64,000 nt of DNA from Gnetum montanum. Lineage: Eukaryota > Streptophyta > Gnetopsida > Gnetales > Gnetaceae. The notes beneath the pieces are model-generated. The model worked only from the letters and a program-made list of their open reading frames with translations, did not search any database and was not told the DNA's origin. The DNA is taken from NCBI GenBank assembly GCA_015680685.1, contig MNCI01006623.1:205019-269018 (forward strand), in the 5' to 3' direction. A program made the translations under genes and the position numbers. This document shows positions 22,401-32,690 of this stretch, one piece after another (within the stretch, counting starts at the first letter, position 1; every line of letters begins with the position of its first letter).

Positions 22401-23860
22401 ACATTATTATTATTATTATTATATTACCTATGGTTGGGGACCTTAATTATGTATATTTTACTTTTTACGTAAAATCAGTATAGCATTTGTTGAATTCCTA
22501 TGAATTAGATCTATGCATTTTGACTTATTTGCAACTATAATGACCTACATGTGTGTTGATCATAGCCCCATGCCTAGCATGGGTGATGTTGATATTAACA
22601 CTTAGCCCCCAAACTACAAATTGCATGCAAGTGCGAGTAACAAAATCATAGAAATTTGTTTTCTAAGAAAAGGAGATGCAACATATAATCAAAAACATCA
22701 CAAAATGGACAAATGGAAACTTGAAAATAAACTATAGTGATCCAAAAGAGAACTAGATTTGGGCCACCTGAACCACATGATCTTATTAAATCAAAATCAA
22801 AATATATAATTTTATTATTTTAACTATTATATATATATATATATGATTAAGTATATACAATAATTAAGATCTCATTCTTAATCTTCTTACAAGGTAAAAG
22901 TAAAAAGTATGTAGACTACTCTGAGCACAAGACTTTTACAAAACTTAATAAGGAGGACATGTTCAAGTTAGATCATAGTAAGCCATAACTTTCAAATTTT
23001 TTTCTTTTTTTTTTAATAATTGAGAAATAGATTCATAAGGGGAAAACAGAGGTTAGGGTGAGGATTGCTACTAGACCCCATCACACTCAAGAACTTATTA
23101 CACTACAAATGAACATGGTCCTCATTCTTTTCTTTTCTTTTTTTTATTTTAAGGAAACTTTTCTCATAGTGTATTTTTTTTCTTGACGTAGGAATTCCAA
23201 CACAAGTCTGGCCGATTAATTGCATTGCCAAAGAACATGGTCCTTTCAGAACTTTGCCCATGGTGAAATTCAACCCTCATGTATGTGCCTTTGATTATAA
23301 TTTAATGGCATCATATCAAGTCTCCTGGGTGGCTAAGGGTTCTCAAGTGGAAATAAACACACTTCACCCTATTGTTCATAGGATAGCCATGGATCATCAC
23401 ACCTAAGGGCTAGAGCTTATGGGAGGGGGGAATGGAGTTTTCCAAAGTCACCTAGTGATTATGGCTAATAATTCTCCAACATCACATATCCTACACTTAT
23501 ACAATCATATTGATTACATAATAAGTTAGCATAAATCCCATGCTCCATAATCCAACATAACATATAAACTAAAACCTTGGAATCGATTTGGAAGAATCAT
23601 AACATTGTTGAAATATATAATATAAAGTAGACTTTATGTAATAGTAATAGTATATATTATATTATACTTACATTATTTTCTAATGGTGCTATGGTGACCC
23701 AACATCTAGTAAATTAAATGACCATAATGATTATTAAAATCATATGGAGAACACAAATCAAACCGAAGCAATATACTAAGAAAGAAACAAAACAAGGAAA
23801 AAATGCTAATGCAACTATATGCAAATGAAATGCATGGTGAAGAGGAAGAAAATATGCAAC
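22401..23860. other. AT-rich non-coding DNA with microsatellites
   Basis: Holds a (TA)n run at about 22826-22843, (ATT)n near 22405-22420 and several T-runs. No coding motif is recognised on either strand. Confidence 0.4.
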
Positions 23861-24340
23861 TAAGAATCTACTAGGTTTCCACGTGGGGCACTTGGGTAAA
23901 AATGCTTCAAATGAAATGCATTAAAATCTCTATGTAACCGATGTCCTTGCAAATCAGCAATTTTGTACACATTGGAGCCAATGATGTCTTTAACTTGAAA
24001 TGGGCCTAACCAAATAGGGGAAAACTTAGTTTGAGGGCCAATTTGACTAGATTCTCTACCTCATTTTAGTACTAGATCTCCTATATCAAAGGCTTCACCA
24101 ACATACTTTCTATCGAGACATCGTTTAACAATTTCTGGATAATTATGATCAAGACATAAGTTTAACTTGTTTTTTTTCTTTTCAATTAGGTACTAAATTT
24201 GAATATTTCATAAGATGAATAATTTTAGATTTCACAAGTTCATCAAGTTCATCATTGATCCAAGTTTCAATCTTAGGTTTAACAGGTCTAAGTCTTGGTG
24301 AGTTATCTGAAACACCACTAATTTCAGCTTAGCATTTTTA
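23861..24340 (-). pseudogene. Integrase C-terminal fragment of a gypsy element
   Basis: Minus strand. It reads IETWINDELDELVKSKIIHL (about 24270), then FDIGDLVLK, KFSPIWLGPFQVKDIIGSN and VYKIADLQGHRLHRDFNAF, ending in LKHFYPSAP (about 23890). The GDLVLK, WLGPF and LK-YF blocks are the usual integrase C-terminal signature. It lies at higher coordinates than the integrase core at 22.0-22.4 kb, which is the wrong order for one minus-strand element, so the two are separate fragments or rearranged. Confidence 0.72.
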
Positions 24341-24628
24341 AATGGAAATTTGTATGCCTTAATGGTGCATTAGCGATGGCTATTATTCACGTGCACATGC
24401 TTTTGGATTCGGGGAAATGCACAAAATAGTATGGTTACAAATAACAGGATTTCTTATTGTTAACTCTCTCCAGATTTCTCTGCAGAACGCTACTTCTTCT
24501 CTCAATCTTTATGTGTACATATGTACAGAACACACAAGTCAACAGTTGAATGTAACAACAGTGAAGGCCGCAGGGGTTCGGCATCTGCAACTCTGCAACA
24601 AGAAGTTGGAAAGCTTTGCATTTCATCA

Positions 24629-25039
24629 ATGGCAGGGCTTCTGGACAAGGCTAAGGAATTTGTTGCAGAGAAGATCGCGGGCATGGACAAGCCAACCGCG
24701 GAGGTGAAGGACGGTGTGCGGATCAAGGGCGTGAGCCGCAAGGAAATAAATATGGAAACAACTGTGCAGATCATGAATCCGTATAAACATAGTCTGCCGA
24801 TCTGCGAGGTTTCCCACAAGTTGCACAGCAACGAGCACATCATCGCGTCCGACACCGTGCCAGATCCAGGCAGCCTCAAGGCCTATGATACCATGGATGT
24901 TACCGTTCCAATCAACGTTCCTTATGATTTTCTCTTCTCTATCACTCGCGATATCGGAGCCAACTAGGATATCGACTACCGCCTCCATCTCGGGCTCACT
25001 ATTGACCTTCTGCTGCTTGGCAATTTTACGATTCTGCCA
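24629..25039 (+). pseudogene. LEA14-like (LEA_2 family) protein, broken
   Basis: The only host-gene-like sequence in the window. LEA14-type proteins are small, soluble, beta-rich proteins linked to desiccation and stress tolerance. From the ATG at 24629 the frame reads MAGLLDKAKEFVAEKIAGMD, then VKGVSR-type and NPYKHSLPICEV blocks, DTVPDPGSLKAYDTMDVTVP and a final ITRDIGAN, 112 residues, ending at TAG (24965-24967). The family continues here with a Trp and about 38 more residues. In this sequence the same frame after the stop reads DIDYRLHLGLTIDLLLLGNF and TILP, so the TAG sits exactly at the Trp position (TGG to TAG). After about 25039 homology ends abruptly in a GC-rich repeat and the last ~15 residues are missing. 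The frame is open upstream to 24521, but those residues show no family similarity. There is no intron in the readable part; whether it is a processed copy is unclear. Confidence 0.85.
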
Positions 25040-25680
25040 CGCCTCCACGTTGCTGTTCTATGTTGCCGCGTTGCTGTGTTGTGCCTGCCATCGCTGCTCC
25101 TGCCACGTCCCTGCCACTGCGTCGCTGACATATCGCCTGCCCTGCCACTGCCACCTCGCTCTGTTTGCTGCCTCTCCTGTGCCTGCCACTTCGCGTCTGC
25201 TAACACTATCTCCTGTCCACCGCATTACTGATTTTTTCCGTGCCGCCTCTGTGCTCCCGCCGACTACCACGCCTCCACGTTCTTGTTCTGTGTTTCCGCG
25301 TTGCTGTGTCGTGCCTTCCGTCCCTCCTCCCACTTCCGAGCTTGACGTCGCACCTGCCACTGCTGCACTGTGCCTGCGTATCACTATCTCTAATCCTGCC
25401 GCGCCACGTCGTTGTTGTGCCTGCTGTCTCTGTTTCACCGCTGCTGCATCACCAATCCTGCGCTGCCTCCTGCCGCGTCCCCGCACTGCTGCACGCGTCC
25501 TCTGCGTTCCCGCCACCTCTTCGCTGCTCCTGCACCGCGTCGTCATCTCCTACACAGAACACAGTTTACTGCCTGCTACCTGTCGTTGCTGTTTTTCTCC
25601 CTCCCGCTGCTGCTCCTCCTGGCGCCACTACGTTGCTGTTCTGCCACCGTCGCCGCCGCTGCAGACACCACCCCGATGAT
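25040..25680. repeat. GC- and CpG-rich imperfect repeat
   Basis: The phrase CACGCCTCCACGTTGCTGTT near 25038 recurs in altered form near 25268, giving a period of about 230 bp, with further degenerate CTGCCGCGTC-type phrases to 25680. CpG is common, in sharp contrast with the flanks. Long open frames on both strands (to 264 codons) arise from this composition; their products are Cys/Pro/Ser-rich on plus and Arg/Gly/Thr-rich on minus and resemble nothing known. Confidence 0.65.
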
Positions 25681-25783
25681 TTAAAAAAATTCTTTATCAA
25701 ACAATGGAAAATTTCAATTTTTTTTCAGCCACTAAGGCTTCAAAAACACAAAAAATAATAATATAATTCTTCAAGGGGGGGTC

Positions 25784-26811
25784 GCCGCTGGACATCTTTT
25801 TTAAAATTTCCTAAAGTTTTATGGCTCAAGGGCTTGTATTTTTAATTATTTGTATTTTTTATGGGCTCAAATGACCCATAAGTTGTAAAATACAATGAAC
25901 CTGGTCAAGGAGGGAAAATTTCCAACACATATCCAACTCATGTACAACTTTCAAGCATAGATACATTGAACCTGATCAAAGCAAACCCTACCTAAAACCC
26001 TAGCCCAAACCTATAAATACCCTACCAATTCACACAAATTGGGAGGGGGAACAAAGGAGAAGAACAAAACAAGAACAACAACAAGAAAGACAAAGAACAA
26101 GAAGCAAGAACAAGGAACAAAGGAGAAGAACAAAACAAGAACAACAATAAGAAAGACAAAGAACAAGAAGCAAGAACAAGGAGGCAAAGAGAAGCAAAGC
26201 AAAAGCAGCAAGAAGGAGAAGAAGATTGGAGGAGGCAAAGATCGGAGAAATTGACGATTCCGAAGGAGGATAAAACTTGCAATCCTTGGGCACTCGGCAC
26301 ATCCGATTTTTGGCTTCCAAGTTCTTCTCATATCGTCACATCATCCTGTCACATTTTTCCGGGGCTAGGCGTCTGACTTGCCATTCACACTTGTGCAACT
26401 ACGCTTTGACCGGTGCACTTTCTTTTTAAAATAATATAATACAGTTTCATCATTGTCTCCTATTTACATTATTTACTTTGGTTTATGCTTTGTTTGCAGT
26501 ATAATTCTATTCACGTACGCTTTATTTACATTCCGTATCATTGTTTACATTTCATTTACATTCTGTTTACGATAACCCCAGCGCTAGCCATAGCTTACGC
26601 TCGGGGAAGTCCTTGTTTGATTTGCGTGAAAACCATCCAAGGCACTCTGCCTTCGTTCCCTTTTCTAGCTTGCCCTCAAGTGAAGGCAGGGTCCTTTGTG
26701 GCTGCCCAACGATCCCTCGGTGTTTGTTTCCTTTCCAGCCTCACGCCGACGATTTAGGTCAGTACATTATCGAATATAGCTATTCTAGGAACATGTTCAA
26801 TGTAGTCATCA
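25784..26811 (+). mobile_element. LTR of a further retrotransposon (plus strand)
   Basis: Contains a TATA box, CTATAAATAC at 26011, a purine-rich transcribed leader, and ends in GTCATCA (26811) followed by the primer site below. A G-run AAGGGGGGGT at about 25774-25783 could be a polypurine tract marking the left edge, which would make this a 3' LTR of one element and a 5' LTR of another; the left edge is uncertain. The internal region to the right is lost: within about 20 bp an oppositely oriented polyprotein begins. Confidence 0.5.
26049..26180 (+). repeat. 66-bp A-rich tandem duplication in the LTR leader
   Basis: Two copies (26049-26114 and 26115-26180) of a unit starting GAACAAAGGAGAAGAACAAA, almost identical (CAACAACAAG versus CAACAATAAG). 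It lies 30-170 bp after the TATA box, i.e. in the presumed transcribed leader. Lys-rich frames here are compositional, not genes. Confidence 0.9.
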
Positions 26812-26816
26812 AGATT

Positions 26817-26828
26817 TGGCGCCCACCT
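26817..26828 (+). promoter_or_regulatory. Primer binding site TGGCGCCCACC
   Basis: TTGGCGCCCACC directly after the LTR end is the start of a PBS type found in several plant gypsy elements (usually assigned to tRNA-Arg, from memory). Only the first 11-12 bases match; the rest has been replaced. Confidence 0.5.
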
Positions 26829-26829
26829 T

Positions 26830-27480
26830 CTAATTTTTTAAGGGATAGGATTTTATTTATACATTTGTCCTCCCCTAAAGGTGGTGGATCACTTAGATGA
26901 AATCCATCATGTTGATGATAAGGCAAGGTATCTTCATAGATTTCTTCACATTCACTAGAAGTTTGATAGGGTTGGGTGGAATCCATATGAGGAAAAGAAT
27001 TTATTTTTGTAATTTCACTCATGTGGTCACTTATAACATGTTTTCTGCACTCAACCTTAATAACTCCAACATAAAGATTAGTGTTTCAATTTTCCAAAGA
27101 TTGATTTTACTGAACAAAGGTTGTAACTACTTGTTTGTAGAAATGCTCTCTTGGTATGACCATGTATTCAAAATTTCCTTTGATAGGGATTAATAGTTTT
27201 TAGAAATCTAACTTGAAGAAACCCTCAAACTTGGCTCCAAAAGTCCTGGATATGAGCACGCCATAAGTGGGCGACATGTCAACTACTAAGATATCCCTGT
27301 AACATAAAAATGTAGGGTATTGTTTCAATTGTACTTTCATTCCTTTTAATGACCCTACAATAGGTACGTTGGACCCATCAAGTTGAATCACACTTTTCAT
27401 TTGTGGTATCATTTGTGCTCCTAAGTTTTTACATACCTCAAGAGGCATAACACTAATAGTTGCACTAGAATCCATTAAAT
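26830..27480 (-). pseudogene. Protease and downstream linker of a gypsy element (26.8-29.2 kb)
   Basis: Minus strand. Frame 27475-27200 reads MDSSATISVMPLEVCKNLGA, QLDGSNVPIVGSLKGMKVQL and DILVVDMSPTYGVLISRTFG: a retropepsin with its active site altered from DSGA to DSSA, so inactive. After two stops, an acidic linker (27022 down) reads CEEIYEDTLPYHQHDGFHL and PPPLGEDKCINKILSLKKLE. RT and integrase are missing; the sequence breaks at about 26829 against the plus-strand LTR. This is a different family from the Athila-like elements. Confidence 0.75.
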
Positions 27481-27496
27481 AGACATGGACATTCTT

Positions 27497-29080
27497 TCAT
27501 AAAATAATTAAAGTGGTTAGGAAAGGGATGTGGGCCTTCTTGCTTGACATGGAATTGTTCATGTTTTGTATTGATAGTGTGTCAGGATTTTTTGCAAAGT
27601 GAACTTGCCTTTCGAGGATTATGAATTTTTCTCTATGGGCTTCATGTGTATGAACTATATCTCGATTCACTTCTTTCATTTCGTTAAAGTGTAGGAGGTC
27701 ATACATTGAAATGTTGGCTTTAACTCTTTTTAGATCCTCAACAAGATCATAATTCCTATGTTCATCTTTGGCTTCTTGTTGATGTGGAACCCTTCTAAGT
27801 ATAGAAGGGTGATTTGGCCATTGTGGGGCAGTTACTTGGGATGACCCAGATTGGTTGTTTGCATTTTTTTGACTAGGAACTCTTTTGTTCGAGTATGTGT
27901 AGGAATTATTCCTAGTTTGTTGTTGTGTGATGTTCACTATGTCACTAAGTCTATGATAGCGAGCATTATGTGGGTTGGGGTTGCTTACCATAACTTGTTC
28001 TAATAAGGAAACCTCTTCATTTTCTCTTTCATGAGGTACATTAAGGACCATAATAGGGGTTTTTCCATTTTTTTGTCCTTGGGTATTATCATCATATAAC
28101 TCCAAGAATTGAGGACAAGTCTTCTCAAAATGTTGCCTCGTGTTATGGAGATGACAATAATCATCATTGATTGATGTACTTGGCTTTTCCATTTGTATAG
28201 TGGCTTTGCTACTATTTCTCTTTAACTCAACTACTTCATTGGAAAGTTTCTACAATGAAGTCAGTATCTAGGTCATCTAGTTTTGGGTTTGAGTTGTGGT
28301 TTCAAAAAAATCTGATGTTATGTTTAGGTTTATGACGGATTGGATCAAGGCTTTTGATTAGTCATCATTTAAACCAATGTTGGATGGTAGGAATGAAGAG
28401 GATGTGGGGCCTTAAGAGTAATTGTTTAAAGGTCGAGCCAATTGAAAGGGGGAAAGAGTCTAATGCATAGCATTACCAATACTCATCATTCCAAATTGGG
28501 TCTGGATGCTATTCATAAGGTTTATTTGTTTTAACTCCATAACTTTAGCCATTACACCCTATATTTCTAATATATTAGGATCAAATTTAATGGCATAAGT
28601 AAAGAATGGGTCAATGGTAAAGAGATAGAAGTTGAGGATACCATCAAGTTGTGGATGCATTTTATTTGGTACATTGGCAAGTTGATGAAGGAATTTAAGG
28701 TTGTAATCCCTAGCATTCTCCCCAAGTAGATTTCTTAAGCTAGTAAAGTTGCTTAATGCAATGGCAGGGCTTGTGAATTTGTCAAACTGAATCAAAAACT
28801 TATTTTTAAATTCTTTCCATGAGTTAATGGAGGCATCTAGAAGCATTAAGAACCATTGGGTTTCTTTAGTCCTGAATGTTATTAAAAATACCCTACATGC
28901 CGCATCATTTTTTACAATGTTGTGGATTTCTAGTAAGGTTTCAAAACATTACATGTGTTGGTAGGCATCACTCATAGGGGTTGTGGGATCAAAGAATAGG
29001 TTTATGTTTTAGAAGGATTTTGGGATGTCATGGTAGTTAGTAAAATTAAAGGGATTGCTCACCAAGGGAGCCATGGATTG
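27497..29080 (-). pseudogene. gag of the same gypsy element, decayed
   Basis: Minus strand. Frame 28846-28559 reads INSWKEFKNKFLIQFDKFTS and LSNFTSLRNLLGENARDYNL, the classic gag capsid block (xSWxEFxxxFLxQF). Frame 28192-27497 (231 codons, the longest clean gag frame here) begins near a zinc-finger-like stretch YCHLHNTRQHFEKTCPQFLE, i.e. C-x2-H-x5-H-x4-C rather than the usual CCHC, and continues with a polar tail. The protease follows a few bases downstream, as expected. Stops break the region between the two frames. Confidence 0.75.
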
Positions 29081-30081
29081 ATGGGCTACCATCCTAGTTT
29101 GAGTTTTCTTAAAAATAGAATTTAGAAAATGTGAAGATTGTTGTTTCTTTAATGTGAAGAGATAGGTGACTCGTTAGTTTGGGATAGGGGTAAGTGATTC
29201 TTGTTGGGGAAGTGTGCTCATAAAATAAGAATTTCAGATTATAAATGTTAAAGTAAACTATAAAATTGAGTACAAGAAATAAATATTAGAATAATAAAAT
29301 ATGTTTTTTTAAATAGCACTAAAATGTGCTATATTTAAAAAGAAATTTTTTTTGACAAAAGGGAAGAAAACACTAAAATATGCTTAAGAATTGATTTTTT
29401 CTTTTTTAAAAAAATAAATGTTTGAAATTTAAAAGGAAAAAAATTTTAGAAAAAATAAATTTAAATTTGAATAGTTAAAACTACCTTACCAAAGCGGGAC
29501 CTAGGTAGGGACAACCAAAATCAGAAGTTCAAAAATGAAACTGGAAAGAAAAAGATTTGGGCAACAATAATTTTCAAAGACAAATTTCTAGAAAACTAGA
29601 TCGGGAAATGAAATGGCCATACAAACATGGCAAGAAGGGTTGAAACCAAAGGTGAAGAAGACCCTCCTTCCAACACTAAGAAAGTGTTGATGCATAAATT
29701 TTGGACATGCCAACACTTGGGAAACTCGTTTTAGGAGACTATCACCTTGGGTGCCTCTCATATGGGTATGGAAACCTAGGAATAGACTCAACTAGAGAGG
29801 GCTATGTGATGTTTTGAAAATAATGAATCAAGAAAAATAATTCAAAATTTAAATTGAATGTTTGTGCAAATTTTAAGCATAATAAACAATCCAAAAGAAA
29901 AATTCAAATTTTCCCTTGTCATGCTATTGTTACCTGTTCGCTGCTAGTCCATTATGGATGTCCCCACAACATTGCTTCTAGTCGCTAATGGAAGAGGGAA
30001 GAGGAGGCTTGATGATTCTATGTAGTGTAGCAACCAACACTAGCAAAGAAAGACGTTGCTACCATTGGTGGAGAGAAAAGC
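29081..30081. other. Leader or LTR remnant, unassigned
   Basis: AT-rich, with A-runs at 29400-29460. It is upstream of the minus-strand gag and could be its leader and LTR, but I find no second copy, TATA box or PBS. The stretch 29930-30080 is less AT-rich and is not recognised. Confidence 0.3.
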
Positions 30082-30624
30082 CACCATCCCTCCATGCGTC
30101 AACGTGGCCTCGTTTACGTAGAGCCTGTTTTAGCCTATAAATAAGTGGCCCTCCACCACACTTAGGGACCTTTCAAGTAGTTGTAGCAAAGCCCTTGCAG
30201 TTTTTTTTGTACGAGTTAGACTATTTTCCCAAGTGCATGCCCTCAGTGTGATGCTTGTAATTGTACGACACCTTTACTCAAGTGTCACGTACTTGCACAG
30301 GCACATGATCGACAATAAAGATTGAGATTACTTCATCATTGCAGCATTCACTTAGTTTTAATTATTTAATTATTATTGTTATTTATTATTTTATTAGTTA
30401 ATATTTCTTTACCATCATTTACTATTCNGATCACATCATATGCCTCACTCTGGACTAAACCATATGTGACAAAGCAAATACTAGTCTAGGTGGGAAGACA
30501 ATGAACTACAATCAATGTGTAACTATCTAGATACCACAACTAGCCTATCCATGGAGTTCAACTAGATCATGCATGAACGCTCCTATTCATATGGTTGAGT
30601 GTAGGGGTACCTCACCGCTCATCA
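30082..30624 (+). mobile_element. 5' LTR of the gag-only Athila-like element (30.1-35.4 kb)
   Basis: Closely matches the LTR at 34492-35369: shared ATCCCTCCATGC, CCTATAAATAAGTG (TATA box, about 30137), GACAATAAAGATTGAG (AATAAA signal, about 30311) and TGGTTGAGTGTAGGGGTACC near the end. It ends ACCGCTCATCA at 30624. About 90 bp of the U3 start are missing, and a single n at 30428 stands for about 250 bp present in the partner. Confidence 0.88.
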
Positions 30625-30625
30625 T

Positions 30626-30643
30626 TGGCATCGTTTCCAAGGA
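30626..30643 (+). promoter_or_regulatory. Decayed primer binding site
   Basis: TGGCATCGTTTCCAAGGA differs at about four positions from the intact TGGCGCCGTTGCTGGGGA at 58046. One base separates it from the LTR end. Confidence 0.7.
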
Positions 30644-30760
30644 CGGTGCTAGTTATTTAGATTAGTTATATCATACAAGATCACTATAACAAGTATTAAT
30701 TATATATCCTTTAGAAAAACATTCAATTCAATTCAATTAAGTCACACACGATTCACAACA

Positions 30761-32690
30761 ATGTCTCTCTCACAAGACTATGAAAACGCAACAACTAGTT
30801 GGGCAACTCACTGGAGAACCAAAAAATTATATGATAATGAAGATGAAGTTTTGAGTACCCAATTTGATGTAGGGGTCTCCTATGAACATCAATGCAAACA
30901 ACAACATCTCAACTCACAACTGCATAACATACCTAGTGACGATGAACCCCTACTGGCCACTACAAGCTTAACGGAAATACAAGAGGTTGTTCAAATAGCC
31001 CATAGGCATCGTAAGGAAATTTGTCTACCCATGCTTGATTTAAAAAAAAATTCAAGTTTTTAGGAGGCTATGATTCAGATCTGCAACAACATTTACAAGC
31101 CTTCTATGATGCCTGTACATGGAACAATATTGATAATGGGTGGCAAAAACTTAAGCTCTTTCCTCTGACACTCGTTGACCAAGAAAAAGTATGGTATAGG
31201 TCATTAAAACCAAAATCAATTTGACATTGGCCGACAATGGTAGAACTTTTCAATGAAAGATATCAAACCTATGCAAGAGTGTTAGCCTTAAGGAGACAAA
31301 TCCAAGAATGGAAACAAGCACAACATGAACCTTTGGACATGGCCTTAGAAAGATATTATGCACTATTAAAAAACTGCCCAGGCCATGGGTTCTCCAAGGA
31401 GAGGCGAATGTACCATATCATAGATGGACTCCGTAATGAAACAAGGGAGACCCTAGGGATGTATGCCCAAGGTCAACTATATGAGCTACGAACCCATCAA
31501 CTCCAAGATCTTATTAAGTGGGTGGAAAAAGAAGAAGGAGAAATAGCCAAATGGGAGAATGTTGAAAGTTCTCAACAAGACCAAAATCTCAACTTAACAA
31601 GGGTCCATGATCATGAAAAGGAGAAATCCACTCACTTCACGGAGGTGGAATCATCTTTGCCAATCCTACAATCACTAGATGAAATTGAGGCAAAGATCAA
31701 TAAGATGAAAAACTAGGTACATGAAAGATGTGGAGAATATGTCAACATTATTAGAGGAAGAACTATGCCAAATCAAGAAACAGGATAGGACACCATGCAA
31801 CAATCGAAACAAAGGGTAGAAGATAATAAGAATAAGAACTCAACTATCAATTTCACATATCAATGTAACATCTGTCTGAACAATCACCCCAAAGGCCAAT
31901 GTCCATTTTTTTTCACATTTACATGAGCATTGGGTAGGAATGTTACATCCAGATTTCATATAGAAATATCAGGTTCAACCACAGTGGTAAAAACCTCAGT
32001 CGTGGGGGAGGCCACCACCAACTAGACCATACCCTTCATATGTTCCAATGTCAAATTCTTATTATGTTCAACACCCTATTTCTCCAATAGGATCAGCATC
32101 CTCTACCTCACCTCATCATTATCATTCTCCCAAGTACTATCCACCCATGTCCTCTCCAACAAGATCACCACCTAATGTCCCTTACACTTCTCCTCAACCT
32201 CAATATTATCATACTTCACCCCCTTCTACATCACCTCTAGCTATGCCAGAAGATTTTGCACCACCACACCAACCCACAAACGTTACTTGTGCTGCTACTG
32301 TTAATAGCAGTGTAGGTCCTTCACAACATTGAAGGCATCCCTTCTTTAGACATGGCCATCGAAAGGGACACCACAGTTTAGAAACCACTGCATCCACCAA
32401 CTCAGCACAAATCCAACACTGTGGTGCATCTTCCTCTTCGAACCCAACACCTCATGTTACCTTATCAAGGCCACCACTCAATACTCCAATAACCATGGGG
32501 CCCAATGAATATTGCCACATGGGGAGACATGTTGATCCTTGCATACCATCTTACAATCACAAGTACCATATTGGGTCAACTCCTTATAAATTAATGACAT
32601 CTTATAACTTGCCCCACTATGTCAACTCTAATCAAGTGTGTGAACCCCAGTGGGGTAAGTATGACCGGGTCCTAANGGGTGACTAATTAT
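30761..32690 (+). pseudogene. gag of the gag-only element, decayed
   Basis: Begins MSLSQDYENATTSWATHWRT at 30761; a frame change near 31060 joins it to GGYDSDLQQHLQAFYDACTW, KLKLFPLTLVDQEKVWYRSL, MVELFNERYQTYARVLALRR, LERYYALLKNCPGHGF and IIDGLRNETRETLGMYAQGQ (31237-31713, 159 clean codons). The central capsid part matches the copy at 58.9-59.5 kb nearly block for block, but the N-terminus is different: the FILHQDEQLRW block is absent. A Pro/Ser/Tyr-rich tail (32048-32332, PPMSSPTRSPPNVPYTSP) also has a counterpart at 60.1-60.4 kb. No protease, RT or integrase follows. Confidence 0.85.

Noticed and set aside
24885-25758. Frames of 264, 172 and 162 codons on both strands of the GC-rich region
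   Set aside because: GC-rich repeats lack stop codons by composition; products are Cys/Pro/Ser- or Arg/Gly-rich with no recognised domain, and both strands are open at once.
26011-26331. Lys-rich (plus) and Leu/Phe/Cys-rich (minus) frames that could be called membrane proteins
   Set aside because: They come from the A-rich 66-bp duplication in an LTR leader; hydrophobic minus frames are the mirror of poly-purine.
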